Shown one piece after another: positions 22,606-35,789 of a stretch of 64,000 bases of DNA. Position 1 is the first letter of the stretch; every line of letters begins with the position of its first letter. This DNA comes from Epiperipatus broadwayi. Its lineage: Eukaryota; Onychophora; Udeonychophora; Euonychophora; Peripatidae. A program made the translations under genes and the position numbers. The notes below the pieces were generated by a model. It was not told the origin of the DNA. It saw only the letters and a list, made by a program, of their open reading frames with translations, and did no database searches. The DNA lies in NCBI GenBank assembly GCA_028023455.1, contig JAQFVV010000003.1, positions 1,326,001-1,390,000 on the forward strand. The letters run 5' to 3'.

Positions 22606-23546
22606 GTTTAGAAGAGATAGATTTTTCATTTGCATGATAGAAAGACTTGTCTAGAAAACCCCTTCATAGAAATGTAGTAACAGTGAATTTATTACTCACA
22701 TGACCTATATGTAATGAACTTTCATTGTTTTAAAATCTAATATTAGAGGTATTTGTTTTAGTTTCCATTTTCTTTTTTAAAAATGCTTATGTGCCAATGT
22801 CTTTAGCTTTAACCAGGCTATTATGTGTATTTCAGGCAATTTTTTTAATGAAATAAATGCTTTAAACTCAAGGCCCTATTAAAGTATATGATTCTTATAT
22901 TCTCTGTCCAAAGATATGTGCATTTTATTATGCAAATGTGTACTACAATAATGGTAATATTTTGTTCACGACATAGCAATTTTTGCTACTTCTTTGAGTA
23001 ATTTATTTTAGTGCCTCAAATTTATTCATATAATTGCTCATATATTTTATTTTTTCTATAAAAAAAGATGTCATGTTGAGTTTTTAAAGAATTGATTTGA
23101 GACACCATTTTCACAATAACTTCAGTTTTAATAATAGTAGTGCAAAATTCTAAGTATTGCCAATAAATGAAAATACCAAGGAAAACAATAAGCTAAAAAT
23201 AGTGATTAGCATTAAAAAAAAACTAATTAAAAAACAATCTCAATATCTTGATAAAATATTACTTTATACTTGTTCATAGTTTCTAATTTATGGTAACTAA
23301 TTTTTTAAATTTATACTTTTATTGATAATTTCATAATTTTCTTTATAAAAATTCTGATTAAAAATATATAATACTTTTTATCTGAGATAATTCATTCCTT
23401 AAATACTTGCAAAAACGTCACTATGAGAATATTTCATTTTTACTAGTACCTCAGAAGATAAAAATCTCATTGCATTTATAAGAAAAATGTTTCTCCCCTA
23501 ATAAAAGATAAAATAAAATAAAAAATCAAACTATAATTATTGTAAA
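22606..23546. other. AT-rich non-coding DNA
   Basis: Nothing recognised. Confidence 0.4.
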
Positions 23547-23791
23547 TAAAATATTATGAAATTATTGTATTTTTATATTGGACTATTTCCATCATCTAAT
23601 ATGTGTATTGAAAGTTTTTAGAAAAATTTAACTTTATTTAAATATTCCAAATACATTCAACTGTTAGTAATAGCACATCAAACAGGTTAGTATAATACAT
23701 ATATTAGATGATGGAAATAGTCCAATATAAAAATTACAACTAGAACACTATCATCACAAACCTTCAGGAAAATATTATGAAATTATCTTTA
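23547..23791. mobile_element. Foldback MITE-like element flanked by 18-bp direct repeats
   Basis: Third member of the family at 17238. The left part reads TATTGGACTATTTCCATCATC and the right end returns it inverted, followed by CTAGAACACTATCATCACAAA. The outermost terminal block is present only on the right. The 18-bp sequence AAAATATTATGAAATTAT stands on both sides (about 23547-23564 and 23774-23791) and may be the target duplication, which would be long for a DNA transposon. Confidence 0.7.
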
Positions 23792-24439
23792 TAATAAATC
23801 AAAAAATAAATAAATACTCAATCAGCATAGCATTGTAAAAAAAAAAAGAGGGATGGGGGAAAAAATCATTAATTGCTATTGTTTACCACTATAAATATAA
23901 TAAAATAACAAGGCATATAATTTGAAATTCAAAGCAAGATTACAATGGTAATATACACATGTATATACATCATAAATAATGGTGTGTATACATTATGCAA
24001 ATCCTGCTAAAAGCTATGAAAGCTTGATAGCCTAAAAAAAGATACACTACATATTTGAATTTCCCATTTCTCACTCAAAACTATTTTGATTTTAGACTTT
24101 TGATAAACCAACTTTATTAAAAACATCTTCACACTCAGTAAACATCACCAGTAGACAAAACATGACAATCGAAATAACAGTCATTAAAATGACAAAAAAC
24201 AGTTTATAAATGTAAAATCTGCAAAAATTTCTCACTTCAAGCGGCAATCAAGGATATTTAGGAAAGAAAAGTATGTAGGTATATTTAATTTTTTTATATA
24301 TAATTTCTCATTTAGAACTAAATGTATTATTATTTTTTATTAAAAAGTAAAAATTCTAAGGCATATATTTATATAAAAAAGTATTTATATTCTATCTTTT
24401 TATTGTATAAGTCTTTTAGATGAGCATACTTTTTCATAA
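23792..24439. other. AT-rich non-coding DNA
   Basis: Nothing recognised. Confidence 0.4.
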
Positions 24440-24735
24440 GTTTCATTTGAGAGTGACGTTTAGTAAATTCTAGATCATTTCACTGACATCATTCATTCAG
24501 ACATTGTAAACAGTAATTTCAAGTGAGTGGTCTATCCTCATGCTTTCATTTCCAGTACTTAAGATTTGCCCATATATAAGCATTTGGATTGGAAAGAATA
24601 AGTGGATTCATTTTATTCTTTCATAAATACTATATCATGTGTTGGGAATGAAAATATTCATTTATTATTAACACTCATAAAAAGTGCATGCACAATAGCT
24701 TGAGAAGGCTGATCTTTAATGTAATACATCTAATA
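24440..24735 (+). repeat. Single arm of the foldback family at 33918-34556
   Basis: GTGACGTTTAGTAAATTCTA, ATTTCACTGACATCATTCA, CATAAATACTATATCATG and AGAAGGCTGAT match, in order, the right arm at 34285-34556. Perhaps 20% diverged. Confidence 0.7.
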
Positions 24736-25385
24736 TGTAAAGGCAAAATATTAAATATATTTTATACTATTAAATATTGTTATTAATAAAATATATTGCA
24801 TTTTAGACATTATGTTTACCAATTGGAAAAATTATTCAGAAATGAAGTTGGCACAGAATCCTACTTTATATTGCACAGACCTATAATGGGGCTAACTTTG
24901 TAGATTCAGACAAAATCACTACTTTTGTCATTCAGCATTTTTTTATTATCATTAAAATGCAGACATGCTAATAAATGATTAACCCTGTTGAGAGTCATTA
25001 TGTCTGAAGAATAAGGCTGTCTTAGACTTGGATCAGAATCTCAAATCTTCCTTAACTGAATTACACAGGCTTTGCACGAATTTCATTTTCAATACCATAT
25101 CAAAAAACACAGATAACTAATGTCTGACACATTTTCCAATTATGTTTTTTTTTCTTTTGTAGCATATTCCTTGATACTATTATTAATTTTACAATACATT
25201 TTCTTATCAAAAAGTAAATAAAAAATATCTAAAGTTAAATACTCATGTGTAATGGAGATCTTCAAACCTGGACTTTTTGTCAGATTGACTATATTCATCT
25301 GCTATTTATTACATTAGGTGGCATATTATTAATTTGTTGGAATTAAAGGCCTGGTCTATTACTAACTTCAACATCTACATATTAC
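24736..25385. other. AT-rich non-coding DNA
   Basis: Nothing recognised. Confidence 0.4.
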
Positions 25386-25588
25386 CTATTGTTTCTTTGC
25401 CTTTTGGTTGGTAATAAAGCTTCTTCTTCTGAATGCAGATTTGGATTAGATGATTTATTTGAATTGCTGGATGACAAACTATCTTTGGAATCCAAAGGCC
25501 TAGAAATTGGGAAATCTTTGATGCTTGAATCCATTTTATAATGTATTTTTTCCAACATAAAATTCACATCATGTTTTTTCTGTATAAT
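25386..25588 (-). CDS. Candidate internal exon, function unknown
   Basis: On the minus strand a 203-nt open block follows a pyrimidine tract (TTTTTTCCCCTCAG then TTTATTAG as acceptor) and ends at a donor-like AG/GTAATA. It encodes a Ser-rich, probably disordered peptide containing RPLDSKDSLSSSNSNKSS and HSEEEALLPTKRQRN. Codon content is less AT-biased than the surroundings. The nearer CAG acceptor would put a stop in this frame, so the downstream TAG acceptor has to be used, which weakens the case. I do not recognise the protein; it runs opposite to the PKA exon, so it would be a different gene. Confidence 0.35.
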
Positions 25589-25599
25589 CTAATAAACTG

Positions 25600-28500
25600 A
25601 GGGGAAAAAATTAAATGAAGTTATTAATAATTTTTTAAAAATAAAAATCCAATTTTTATCAGAAGAAAACATAGTGTATACCAAAAAAGTACAGAGAATG
25701 ATGCTATTGACACATGCATAGTCCACTCACAAAAATTGTAATTTTAAAAAATGATCACTGTTTGTGAGAAGCTGATGCAACTTGATAAAACAGAAGTCAT
25801 TATGTTCTCAAGAGTTCCTACATTTTATTTATCCTAAACTCTGAATATCAATTATTCTATCTGAATGCTATTAGAATAAAAAGATATAAAGTTTTTTCAT
25901 TCAAACTCAAAAAAGATAATTTTCAAGGAGATAAATGAGTGTGAACAGAGGATGTTTTCTATTATAATAACATTATTGATATATTTATTCATATAATAAA
26001 AGGAGTGTAAGAAACATGAATAAATATAATAAACATAAACTGACTCACAGACCAACTAAGTTTAAATATATTATTATAATTCATAGGGCAGATTCCTAAA
26101 GAATCATTTTATCAAACTTATAAATAATTTCCACCTTTTAATATTAATGTCAATTCAATGGTCAAACAAAAAATTCCACTTTTATCTGAACTCAGCTAAT
26201 GTTAAATGAACTTACATCATTGATGATTTCTATAATTAATCAAGTCATCCTAAGGTTTCAAACAACAAAACAGATGAAATTCTAAAAATTTTTATAAGCT
26301 CTTAAATAAATCAGGGCTATTATATATTTAATGTTAAGAATATATAAACTTATGCATGGATCAACTCAGTCTGAATATTTTATTATAATTTCTAAAGTTT
26401 AATAAACTTTCTAATAACAGTCATTCTCTATTACTGATGTCAATAAATGGGCAGATAAAAAATGCCATTGTAAGATGGCTTGATTAATAATTACAAAAAT
26501 TGCTTCTAATATAAAACTCACATTTTCAAAATATTGATACTTAATTTATTTACAATTCAAAAACCTGGAATGTCAACAAAGGTGGTTGTGTTTTGTCTGA
26601 TCAAGGAATTGACAATATTATATAGTTAGCATTGTTTGCAACTTTGTTAAAATAATTCTTAACCCTTATAGATTCTGACATTTTCTACTGTTCCATCTAG
26701 TGGTAATAGTTCAAAATCACTTCTGTATAAAATCTTTATTTTTAGACTAAACTCAATAAATTGGGCTTGATTTCCTTTTAATTTTATTTTATAAATGAAT
26801 AAAATTTTAAAAAATCATATTTGACTTTTTTAAATTATTAAAACTGATTTGTAAAACAAAACCAAGTAGGTAAATATCACCAATGTTGTTAGTATAAACA
26901 TTCTTTCAGAAAATGAACATATTCTTTTTTGTTTTTTTTTAATGTGAATGAATGAAAATATATTTGTGATAAATTTCTCAAATTCTACTTTAAAATCTTG
27001 TATTTGGTTTATAATTATTACAATATTTGAAAAGATTTTAACACTGTGACAATTCTTATAGATAATGACATTACACATGCCATAGTTTATTTAGATATAC
27101 ACCACAGTCAGGTTTATTAACTTCTACCTCTAAAAATAAAAGATAAAAAATAAATTGAAATGGTATAATGTGTATTCTTTTTGTTATCAACCAATTTAAA
27201 GGTAAAAATAAAATTTTGCAAACAAACAAAAAAACATTTTTTCATTCCCAAAGCTTTGTGTGAAAACTAAATTCAGAAGGCAGTAAATGCCTTCTAAGTA
27301 CTTTTTTCTGTTGTAAACAATAAAGATCTTAAGTCTCAGCCAACTGTCTGTAACATACTAACCTCTTCATATTTTTTTTCAATTAAAATTCAATGAAAGT
27401 GATATGATAGATTCTACTTTATAAAAAAAGCCTAAGGTAATACTATTTATGATACAAAGCAGTTGAACTACCCTTTTTTGGAAGTAATCAAGCCACATTT
27501 GCTAATGAATCTGTTGGTTATCATGTTAAGCAATCTGATTTCTTAATTTTACATATTTAATGTCCATGATTTATGTATGAATCTTTTAAAGTTATTAGAA
27601 TTTCATCTGATTTGTTATTTGAAATTGTAAGCTGATTTGATTAATAATTACAAAAATCAATCACAAACAATATAAATTTATTACACTTTTAAAGTATTGA
27701 CACAGTACATTTATCATTTAAAAAATTAGGAGTTTGATAATAGTGGCCATTATTTTTTGGACTAATGAATTAACATTGTTTACAAATTTGTTAAAATAAT
27801 TCATTATGAATCTGACTTCTGAATTATAGTCATATATTCAAATTTAGATCAAGAAAAAAATTATATTTTCTTAATGTTACTTATTCAATATCTAAATTAT
27901 AATTCAAACGTAGCTCTAAACCAGGTAACTTTAAACCACAGCAGATGTGCTTAAAAAGGAATACTATGTAGATTGAATACTCTCATTTTCAATGACAAGA
28001 TAAAGTCTTTTTTAAAAGATAGAATGAATCCATCTATCTTTTATCACCCAACCTATATGTATGGGTCAATCTGAAGCATTTGTAACAGAGCATGAAGGTT
28101 TTTTTAAATAATCACTTTAAATTACTAATCATATCTGTAACTATAATTAATTTTACTATAGCATTAAAGAATACATCTGAGTTAAAAAATTAATAATTTA
28201 TAATTTTAAAAATATATAGCAATTATCAGTGAAATTGCTTGCAAATTCTGTATTATTTTGACAGCAATACTTTCAATGAAAGTAATCACAATTTTACTTA
28301 GATGGTATTTGAATGGTCTTTGTGATGTAATTGTATTGCAGTCTTGTAATAAATATTTCCAAATGAAAAAAAGACTAATTTTATTTTTATTGAGCAGTGG
28401 ATTAACAGCAACATAAGTTCTGTAGTACAAAGAGTAAATTGTAAAACTTACTTTGTATAAAATGTTATTACTTATTCAAATTTTACCTGTCAATTAGAAA

Positions 28501-29170
28501 TGATTGTAAAAATATTTTTTTCAGAAGTTCTTTTTAATAATTTGAAAAATCTTTTTCTTTAATAAATACAAAATATATTAATTTTTATAATTATGTGATA
28601 ATTTTAAAAAGATTTAAACTTCTGTTATGAGAGAGTGACTGAAAAATATATTTTTCTCACTATCATGTTTTATTTTATTTTATTTCCATAAACACATTTA
28701 TAACTTTTACAATTCATTTTTTAAAATTATGTGTAAAATTAATTTTAATAATAATTTTGTTAAAAATAGTTTTATTTTGACATAACTATTATTCAAACTG
28801 AAGATGATGTATGTGATAAATTAAATTTTTCAAATTTAGCCTCAATTTCATCATATTGCTTGGCCATAGGAAGGTTAAAAATAGTAGTTGTATATAGTTG
28901 AATGCTAATAAATTGATGTTAGCAAATTGAACTGATATAATTATCATCAGTAAAAAACAATGGCAATGGACATGGCAGTTGTGTGATGGCTTAGGCAAAC
29001 TGATGTGACATTATTCATGACTAGAAACATCTTGGAAGCATATATAATGTTTATATTGTTTGTGAATTATAGACATAGTGTATAAACATAAAGAATGTTT
29101 AAAATATAGATTAATAAGTAATAGTCCATTAATAATTATTAATAGGTATATCTATTTTTTAAATAACAGT
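25600..29170. other. AT-rich DNA with diverged internal duplications
   Basis: About 26470-26690 resembles 27620-27820 (shared GATTAATAATTACAAAAAT, then AGCATTGTTTGCAACTTTG-like and GTTAAAATAATTC blocks). About 26030-26190 resembles 26330-26470. These look like remnants of an old tandem repeat. No gene recognised. Confidence 0.35.
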
Positions 29171-29211
29171 AAATTACTGATGACAGCCAGAGCTACAAAC
29201 CGGTCTGACGA
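29171..29211 (+). ncRNA. Degenerate hammerhead-like motif of a second type
   Basis: CTGATGA (29177-29183) is followed by stem II AGC/GCT, CAAA in place of GAAA, and a minimal stem III ACCGGT ending in GTC. Stem I is only TTA/TGA. The G12 to C change removes the base thought to act as general base, so it is probably inactive. The CCGGTC stem III differs from the array's CTAGTC, suggesting another retrozyme family. Confidence 0.45.
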
Positions 29212-30942
29212 TAGGGATATTCAGAACAGCTTGTTAAAAACTATTAGCACACTCATTATATAACAGTAAAATATATGAGTTTAAAAAATATAACACTTTG
29301 TAACTTTAGAAATGAATATTAATGATTAATAGTGGAATTGTTTAAAGGTAATAATTATTTACAAATGTTGTTAACAATGTGACGAACTTTAGATAAATTG
29401 AAAATGACAGCAATGAATATTAGGAGTGGGTGATTGCTTGACTCAACTAATGAGATATGGTTCAAACCAAAAGGTAGAGTTAGAATCATTTTAATTTTTT
29501 GTTTAAAACCATGTCTTTAGAAAAGTAGCCAAGTGTTTGATAAATTTAGATTTAGCACATAGATAAATAAAAAAGTACATTAATTTGTTATTCATGCATT
29601 AATAACTATTAATAGATATTTCATTATTAACACTAAAATACAGTATATGTTTGATTTCAATAAATATATGAATTTTTGACTTTAAAAATGGATATTAGTT
29701 AATAATAAAGTGAAATTTATAAATTGAATCGAAATAATATTAACATAAAAATACTAGAAATTTAAACTATTAAACATTCCAATTTTGTGAATGTGTGATT
29801 TTCCCTCTCTAATAGTTTGAGATATATTTTATTTATGATTAGGAATATGAACTTGGCTCATTTATCATAACACGCGTTTAAATGCAACCATTAGTAGAAA
29901 AGAAGATTCTCTGCTTGTTGTTATTCAGCTGGAAGCAAAGCTTACCATTTTAGTATAAATCTTTTCTGTAACACTAAGCAAATCTTACACTTGCTGTTCT
30001 CTGAAACAGTACGATGTTTTATCTTTCATTTCAAAAGTTAAAATGATTGATAATACAGCAATAGTTGAAAAAATAAAAATTAATCACAACTGTTTATGTC
30101 TTTTTGAAGGGTTTATTATAAGACTGTATGTAGAACGGCCGCTGCATTTGGTTTTACCAAAACATAATGTAAATAAGCTAAGACAAGATAAGCTTGATAA
30201 AATAGAAACCATTTTAAAAAATCCGATTTATTTTTGAAATGATTATTTTTTTTACTTAATTTTAACTATACAGAAGATCTTTCATATTTGTAGAGTAGAT
30301 AATCTACTCCAGAATATGCGCTAAGATTTAATACAATGAGTAGAAAATAGCAAGAAGTGATGGAGTATATATATATTGTTTTTTTTTTCTGTTCATGAGT
30401 ATATAAATTTTATATAGCATGTAAACTTACACAACCCTAGAGAATTTTACAGCAAAAAACATTGTCTCATTTCTATAGATAATTATGTTCACATTAAAAA
30501 CCAAAAACATTTAAAATATATTTTAATGATATTTAATACAATGATAGAATATAAAAAAAAATTCAAGTGCTAAAGATTTCTTTACTGATTATCATCAACT
30601 CAATAAAGTAAAAAAAAATTCAATTCAATTGAAGAGAATCATTGGATTCAATATGAAATGGGGCACACAGTTGAAGCACATTGACCTGATCTATGGAATG
30701 ATGATATGATTATTTTTAATGCAACTTAATGAGTAAAAGTCTCACTACAATTCATGATGGATATCTAAAATGTCTTATTATCACAATATTCTATTGCCTA
30801 ATAATCTCTGTCTGCCTTCTGACAAAGAAGTTACCCTATATTAAAGTGATAGTAACTCTCTCCATTCAGTAGAGACCATTACAAGTTATAGTAAGTAATG
30901 GATGCCAACTCTCTAGCAGCCAACTTTTATTATTACTTTTTT
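29212..30942. other. AT-rich non-coding DNA
   Basis: Contains diverged repeats around 29080-29460 and 29560-29830, and one open frame ending at 30237 (first ATG 30043) containing LPKHNVNKLRQDKLDKIE. The frame has no recognisable relative and is short enough to be chance. Confidence 0.3.
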
Positions 30943-31478
30943 AAGGCACTTCAGAATGAAGAGAATTGTTACTGTTTTATCAGGTTGTGTAAGTGTAAGA
31001 AATGGCAATCATATGATGTTTTAGTGTTTTAATAATTATCATGTCCAAAGGATGTTGATGAATATGGTTATTAAAAAATCAAAGACACCAAAATGTATAG
31101 ATACTGAATTGAGTTCATATCTGTAAGATTTTACAAGTGAGTGGGCTGGGATTGAAAATCATTGTTTTCATTTTGGGCTCATAGCTTTATAGTTAACAAA
31201 AAAGAAGAAAGGTGGTTGCTGGAGGTTTGCATTATCCAAAGATCTAGTTGCAGTGCTCTCAAAACCAAAACTTCTCATTGAGGAAAGCCATGAGCATGAA
31301 ACTGGTCTGGTAGTATTAGATACGTAGGCACTAAATAGAGATTTTCATACACATACCTTCTACCATTCATTAATAACTATGATTTACAATAAGGGTATTA
31401 CTGTATGAAAAAAGTTGCTACTGTTAACAGATTTTGTAAGCAATAGAAATTGTAATTGTAGGATGTTTTAGTGGATAC
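30943..31478 (+). repeat. Decayed dispersed retrozyme copy
   Basis: Aligns in order with the 466-bp unit over somewhat more than one unit length: ATGATGTTTTAGTG, AAAGACACCAAAATGTAT, TACTGAATTGAGTTCA, CTAGTTGCAGTGCTCTCA, GGTCTGG and AGGCACTAAATAGAGATTTT. The ribozyme region (about 31262-31322) has lost the CTGATGA core, but GAAAC and a GTC remain. Confidence 0.85.
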
Positions 31479-32148
31479 ATTAAAGTATTTGTATTGAGTC
31501 ATTTTTTTTTGTTTAACAACAAATAACTTCTCATTAAGTAAAACGATATAATGATCATGTAAGTCTATAATGTGCATAGAGCTTTTGAATCTTTATAAAT
31601 AATTTGTATATGTAGATATATTTATGCTTAAATTCTTATATATGTTTTCTGTTAAATTATAATTACAAAAATTAGGAATTTTAGCAAAAGGTGCATTGAA
31701 TTTTTCACTCATATCAAAGTTTTGACCTTTACATTATCAGCTTTATTTGATAGGGTCAATAATGCTATAATTAATATTGTTGACATCTTACATTATATAC
31801 TGTTTATTAAAGCTTTCTACTTCTTTCAACTCACCAAATCAATCATTACATTATCTTCACTCATGTTATATAAACTGGCTTCTTCTTCTGGTATCACTCC
31901 TTTCTCAACAAATCAAATCAGGAATGATAATAATCATAATGCATTGATTCTTTCATAAAACCTTCATGATTTATACTGTCTCATTTTTTATATATTTTTA
32001 AATCAATTAAAATTCAGTTTAATCTCCCATCTCAATCATCATTACTCTCAGAGTTTTGTTCAATCTCCTCATCTCATTTTCTAAGTATTAATGCAGAAAG
32101 TAAGCTGACAAATTATATTATCTTTTAATCCACAGTTCTCTTTTTTCA
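31479..32148. other. AT-rich non-coding DNA
   Basis: Nothing recognised. Confidence 0.4.
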
Positions 32149-33380
32149 ATGCATCTAATTGAAAATATCATTTATAATCCTATTGCTTATAAGTATCAGA
32201 CTAGTGATGAGACAATGGCACATATATTGGAGGAGTGTCAAATTTGGGATAGCATAAGAAACACTTTTAAATCTCTCATTAAAGACAAAGAATTAGTTTG
32301 TGTAAATTTGACTAAGGCCTTTAAGAGTGGACATTTTGGGGTCATAAGATTGGCAACATTTATAAATTTTTCCATTTGGTCATTGAGAAATAAGACTATC
32401 TTTGAAAGTGGAGAAGAATATGACATGATGAAAATGTCTTTACACCTACTAAAAGAAATTAAAGAATTAGACCAAAAATTTTCTCAGAATTGGATGTTCA
32501 ACCAGACTTGGGCTCTAATAAACCTAAAACAAAGTGTAGTACTGATGATGAAAAGAATATAAAGTTGTAAATCCACAGATACTGAGAAAACTTAATGAAC
32601 CATTTACCGAAAACATTCTAGATAAACTTTATATGGAAGAGATCCAAGAACTAGAAAATGCCATTATAAGGTTACTCACCTACTTGATGAATAATAGGAA
32701 AGGGCTTTCATTTGATTAATGGATCAGTTTTAATCAATGACCCAATAAATATATTAAGACTGCTTTAACAATGCTTAATGGTAACCGATTCACTTACTGT
32801 AAAGAATCTATGATATATTTCATGTAATTTTCAGTCTTACGTATTCTATGAAAACCTGCTTTTAAGAAATTTTATCAATGCAATTCCTATATTGAATTGG
32901 CTAACCTCATGATCTATAAGTAAAATGTATGGCTTTCATATATGATTCATAATGATTAATCCCTCGATATATTTAAAATGTTAAATTAATACACACAGAA
33001 ACATTGGAAATGCTCTTCACTTGATAAGAATAAAATGCTATAGACTAAATGGCCAAATATGGTTTTAATCATTGCCCACATGTTCTTAAATTAAACAAAC
33101 TTATATGTGTTTGAATTGACTAACACCATCATATATGTGACATACATGATCAGATTAATGTAAATGGGCCATTACTATGATTTCTGGAATGGGAAGTTAT
33201 ATGTTTTCAATGATAACTAATGTCTTAATGTAATTGATATGAAATTGTTTTTTGTTTATATATACAAGCGTAACCACTGATTTTGTTGACTGGTCTCCTT
33301 TGAGATTGATATGTAATTGTCCTTCCTTTTGTAAATAATTCTTATGGTTTGTGAATAAAACTTCCTTTTGAAAGATAAGT
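32149..33380 (+). pseudogene. 3' fragment of a LINE: C-terminal RT-linked domain
   Basis: An open stretch from 32149 to 32562 reads DETMAHILEECQIWDSIRN and later FINFSIWSLRNKTIF. The H-x(3)-C arrangement followed by a hydrophobic Trp-rich helix resembles the zinc-binding region after the RT domain of non-LTR elements. After a +1 shift at about 32573 the frame continues with ILRKLNEPFTENILDKLYM to a stop near 32719. The following ~650 bp, ending with AATAAA near 33355, may be the 3' UTR. The RT domain is missing, as in 5'-truncated insertions. The clade is not resolved. Confidence 0.5.
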
Positions 33381-33917
33381 ATCAGTCTATTCTAAACAAA
33401 TTTGTTCTACATTAATTCTTTTTAAAATTTCTCTTTGAATTTTTTCCAGAGATCTATTACTTCATTTTCTAAACATCTCATAACCATATATTAATCCTAG
33501 AACACCATTTTCTTTACATAAAGTTTCTGTTATAAACAAATAATATAATCTCTTAATAATATTCATTTATTTCATTTTTTTTAGAAAACTTTTTTTCATG
33601 TCCTTAAATGTTCTCTTCTTTCATTTACTTCATCCCCTAAATAAAGATATTTATCTAAAACTTTTCTATCTTTCCAGCATTTATTTCTTAGATACCTCTC
33701 AATCATAATTTAATATAATTATCTTTGTCTTATCTTAATTAACATAGTATGGTATTCTTTACAAAGCAAGAAATAATTAAAATTAGGTTTACAGAAAGTC
33801 ATGCTTTGATAGCACTTATCTTTGATAATACTCTCATTTGATTTATAATTTATACATACATTTTTAATAACGTTTACATTTCAGTTACATATGTCATCAA
33901 GAGATTGAATCACTTAT
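33381..33917. other. AT-rich non-coding DNA
   Basis: Nothing recognised; minus-strand stretches look lysine-rich but have frequent stops. Confidence 0.35.
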
Positions 33918-34556
33918 AACAAATATAAGCAATTATTTTATCTAGCGCTGTGTTTACAATTATATTACATTCAAATATCAGCCTTTCAAGCTAATTGAGC
34001 ACGCGCCTTTTGAGAGTGTTAAATAAATGAATACTTTCCTCTTCAATCCAAGATATAGTATTTATGCAGGAATAAAAAGGATCCTCTTATTCATAAGACT
34101 CAAATTTTTTTTATATGAGCAAATCTGAAAAACTGTTGAGGAGAGTGTGAGCAGAATTCTCACTTTAAATTACTATTTACGATGTTTTTTGACTGAATGA
34201 CGTTGGTGAAATTAATATAATTGTAAACATGGCACTAGATAAAATAATTGCTTATTTACTTATAATTAAGTTTCAGTAAGAATGACGTTTAGTAAATTCT
34301 AAGTAATTTCACTGATGTCATTCAGCCAAAAAACGTCATAAATAGTAAGTTAAAGTGAGAATTCTACTCACGCTCTCATCAACAGTTCTTCTGATTTGCT
34401 CATATAAAAGAATTTGAGTCATAGGAATAAGAGGATCCTTTTTATTCCTGCATAAATACTATATCTTGGATTGAAGAGGAAAGTATTCATTTATTTAACA
34501 CTCTCAAAAGGCACATGCTCAATTAGCTTGAAAGGCTGATATTTGAATGTAATATA
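33918..34556. repeat. Nested 0.64-kb foldback element
   Basis: Two inverted repeats interlock. The long arms are about 33961-34205 and 34310-34556 (ends ATTACATTCAAATATCAGCC and its complement; both contain AGGATCC and the GAATTCTCACTTTAA block). A second pair, 33918-33965 and 34213-34262, carries GCAATTATTTTATCTAG. It has no coding capacity. A one-armed relative lies at 24440-24735. Confidence 0.8.
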
Positions 34557-35649
34557 ACAAATATAATTATTTAATAGATTATATATTAATAAATAGAAAG
34601 TCCAGAAAAATAAAGTTTTTGATAAAGAAAAGAGAGTAAGTAATAGTAATCACATTTTTTTTTATAATGCAAATTTAGGAATAAATTTAGCAAGATAAAA
34701 TAATGTATGGATGAAATAGCAATGTTAAAAACAATCTAGTCAATAATTAAGTAGCTTTGAAAGAAAATATGAAAGATTTGTTGGAAATGATTATATGGAT
34801 TGACATTATAAGGTAAAAAAACACAAACAAAAGGCAAACATGGTTTTGGATAAATCTGTTCAAAAGATTAAATATAATATAAAATTAAGAATTAGAAAAA
34901 ATATCAAGAAGTCAGAAAGCATGCATAGAATATAAATATGCTATAAAATTAAAAAAAATGTGAAAATATATATATATATATATCTGTTCACAAGATTAAA
35001 TGTAATATAAAATTATAATTACCAAAAGTGTAAAAGAAAGAAAGAAAACATGCAGAGAATATAAATATGATATAGAATTTAAGAAAATTGAAAATAATAT
35101 TAGTTATTGAGAAAATTATTTAAATAAATGAAAACTGGCAAAAATGAATATATAGAGAGAATGAAATTAAATCATAAATTATTGGAGATCATACATAAAA
35201 ATGAAAAGGTGGAAACATTTTTTTTTGGAAATATATAAAAAGAGAAACATAATATAAAGAGAAATTGTATTATTTGACAAGAAAGGAAAAAAAGTACAAC
35301 TGTAGGAAAAGAATAGACATAATTATAAATAACTATCTAATGCATATGCTAAAAAAATTTAGATATGAAGGAGAATAAAGTGACTTACAATAAAAGCATA
35401 TAGCAAACCAATATTGGTTTTATAAAAAACTAATTAAATAGGGTTTTTAAAAACTTTAAAAATTAGAGGAAAGAGCTTTGGAAAGGTGGCAGCAAAAATG
35501 TTGGTAAATTTGTAAATTAGGTTCATGTTCAATAATTTAATAGAAAAAGACAAAATTTCCAAATAGTCGGAATAAAAACATTTTTGCATTGAACAATTAT
35601 CTGTGTAAATTTGAATCTGACAAGAATGAGAGTTTGGAAATTTATATTT
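34557..35649. other. A-rich non-coding DNA
   Basis: Contains repeated phrases such as AGATTAAATATAATATAAAA and AGAATATAAATATG (34860-35090), a diverged short-period repeat. No gene recognised. Confidence 0.35.
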
Positions 35650-35735
35650 TTTATATGAGGCTATAACCTCAGTACATGCATGCACCTTGAGTGCTTAATT
35701 TTAACAAGAGAGGTTATAGCCTTATATAAGTATTA
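35650..35735. repeat. Short inverted repeat at the edge of PLE-2
   Basis: TATGAGGCTATAACCTC and GAGGTTATAGCCTTATATA face each other around ~45 bp just upstream of the Penelope endonuclease fragment. It may be an element boundary. Confidence 0.6.
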
Positions 35736-35789
35736 TGTGCTGACATCACGCTTAATAAGAATTAATAATTCTTATATGATAAAATTTGA

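Noticed and set aside
30043-30237. Open frame with an acceptor-like CAG upstream
   Set aside because: The frame is also open upstream of the supposed acceptor, there is no family match, and the length is within chance.
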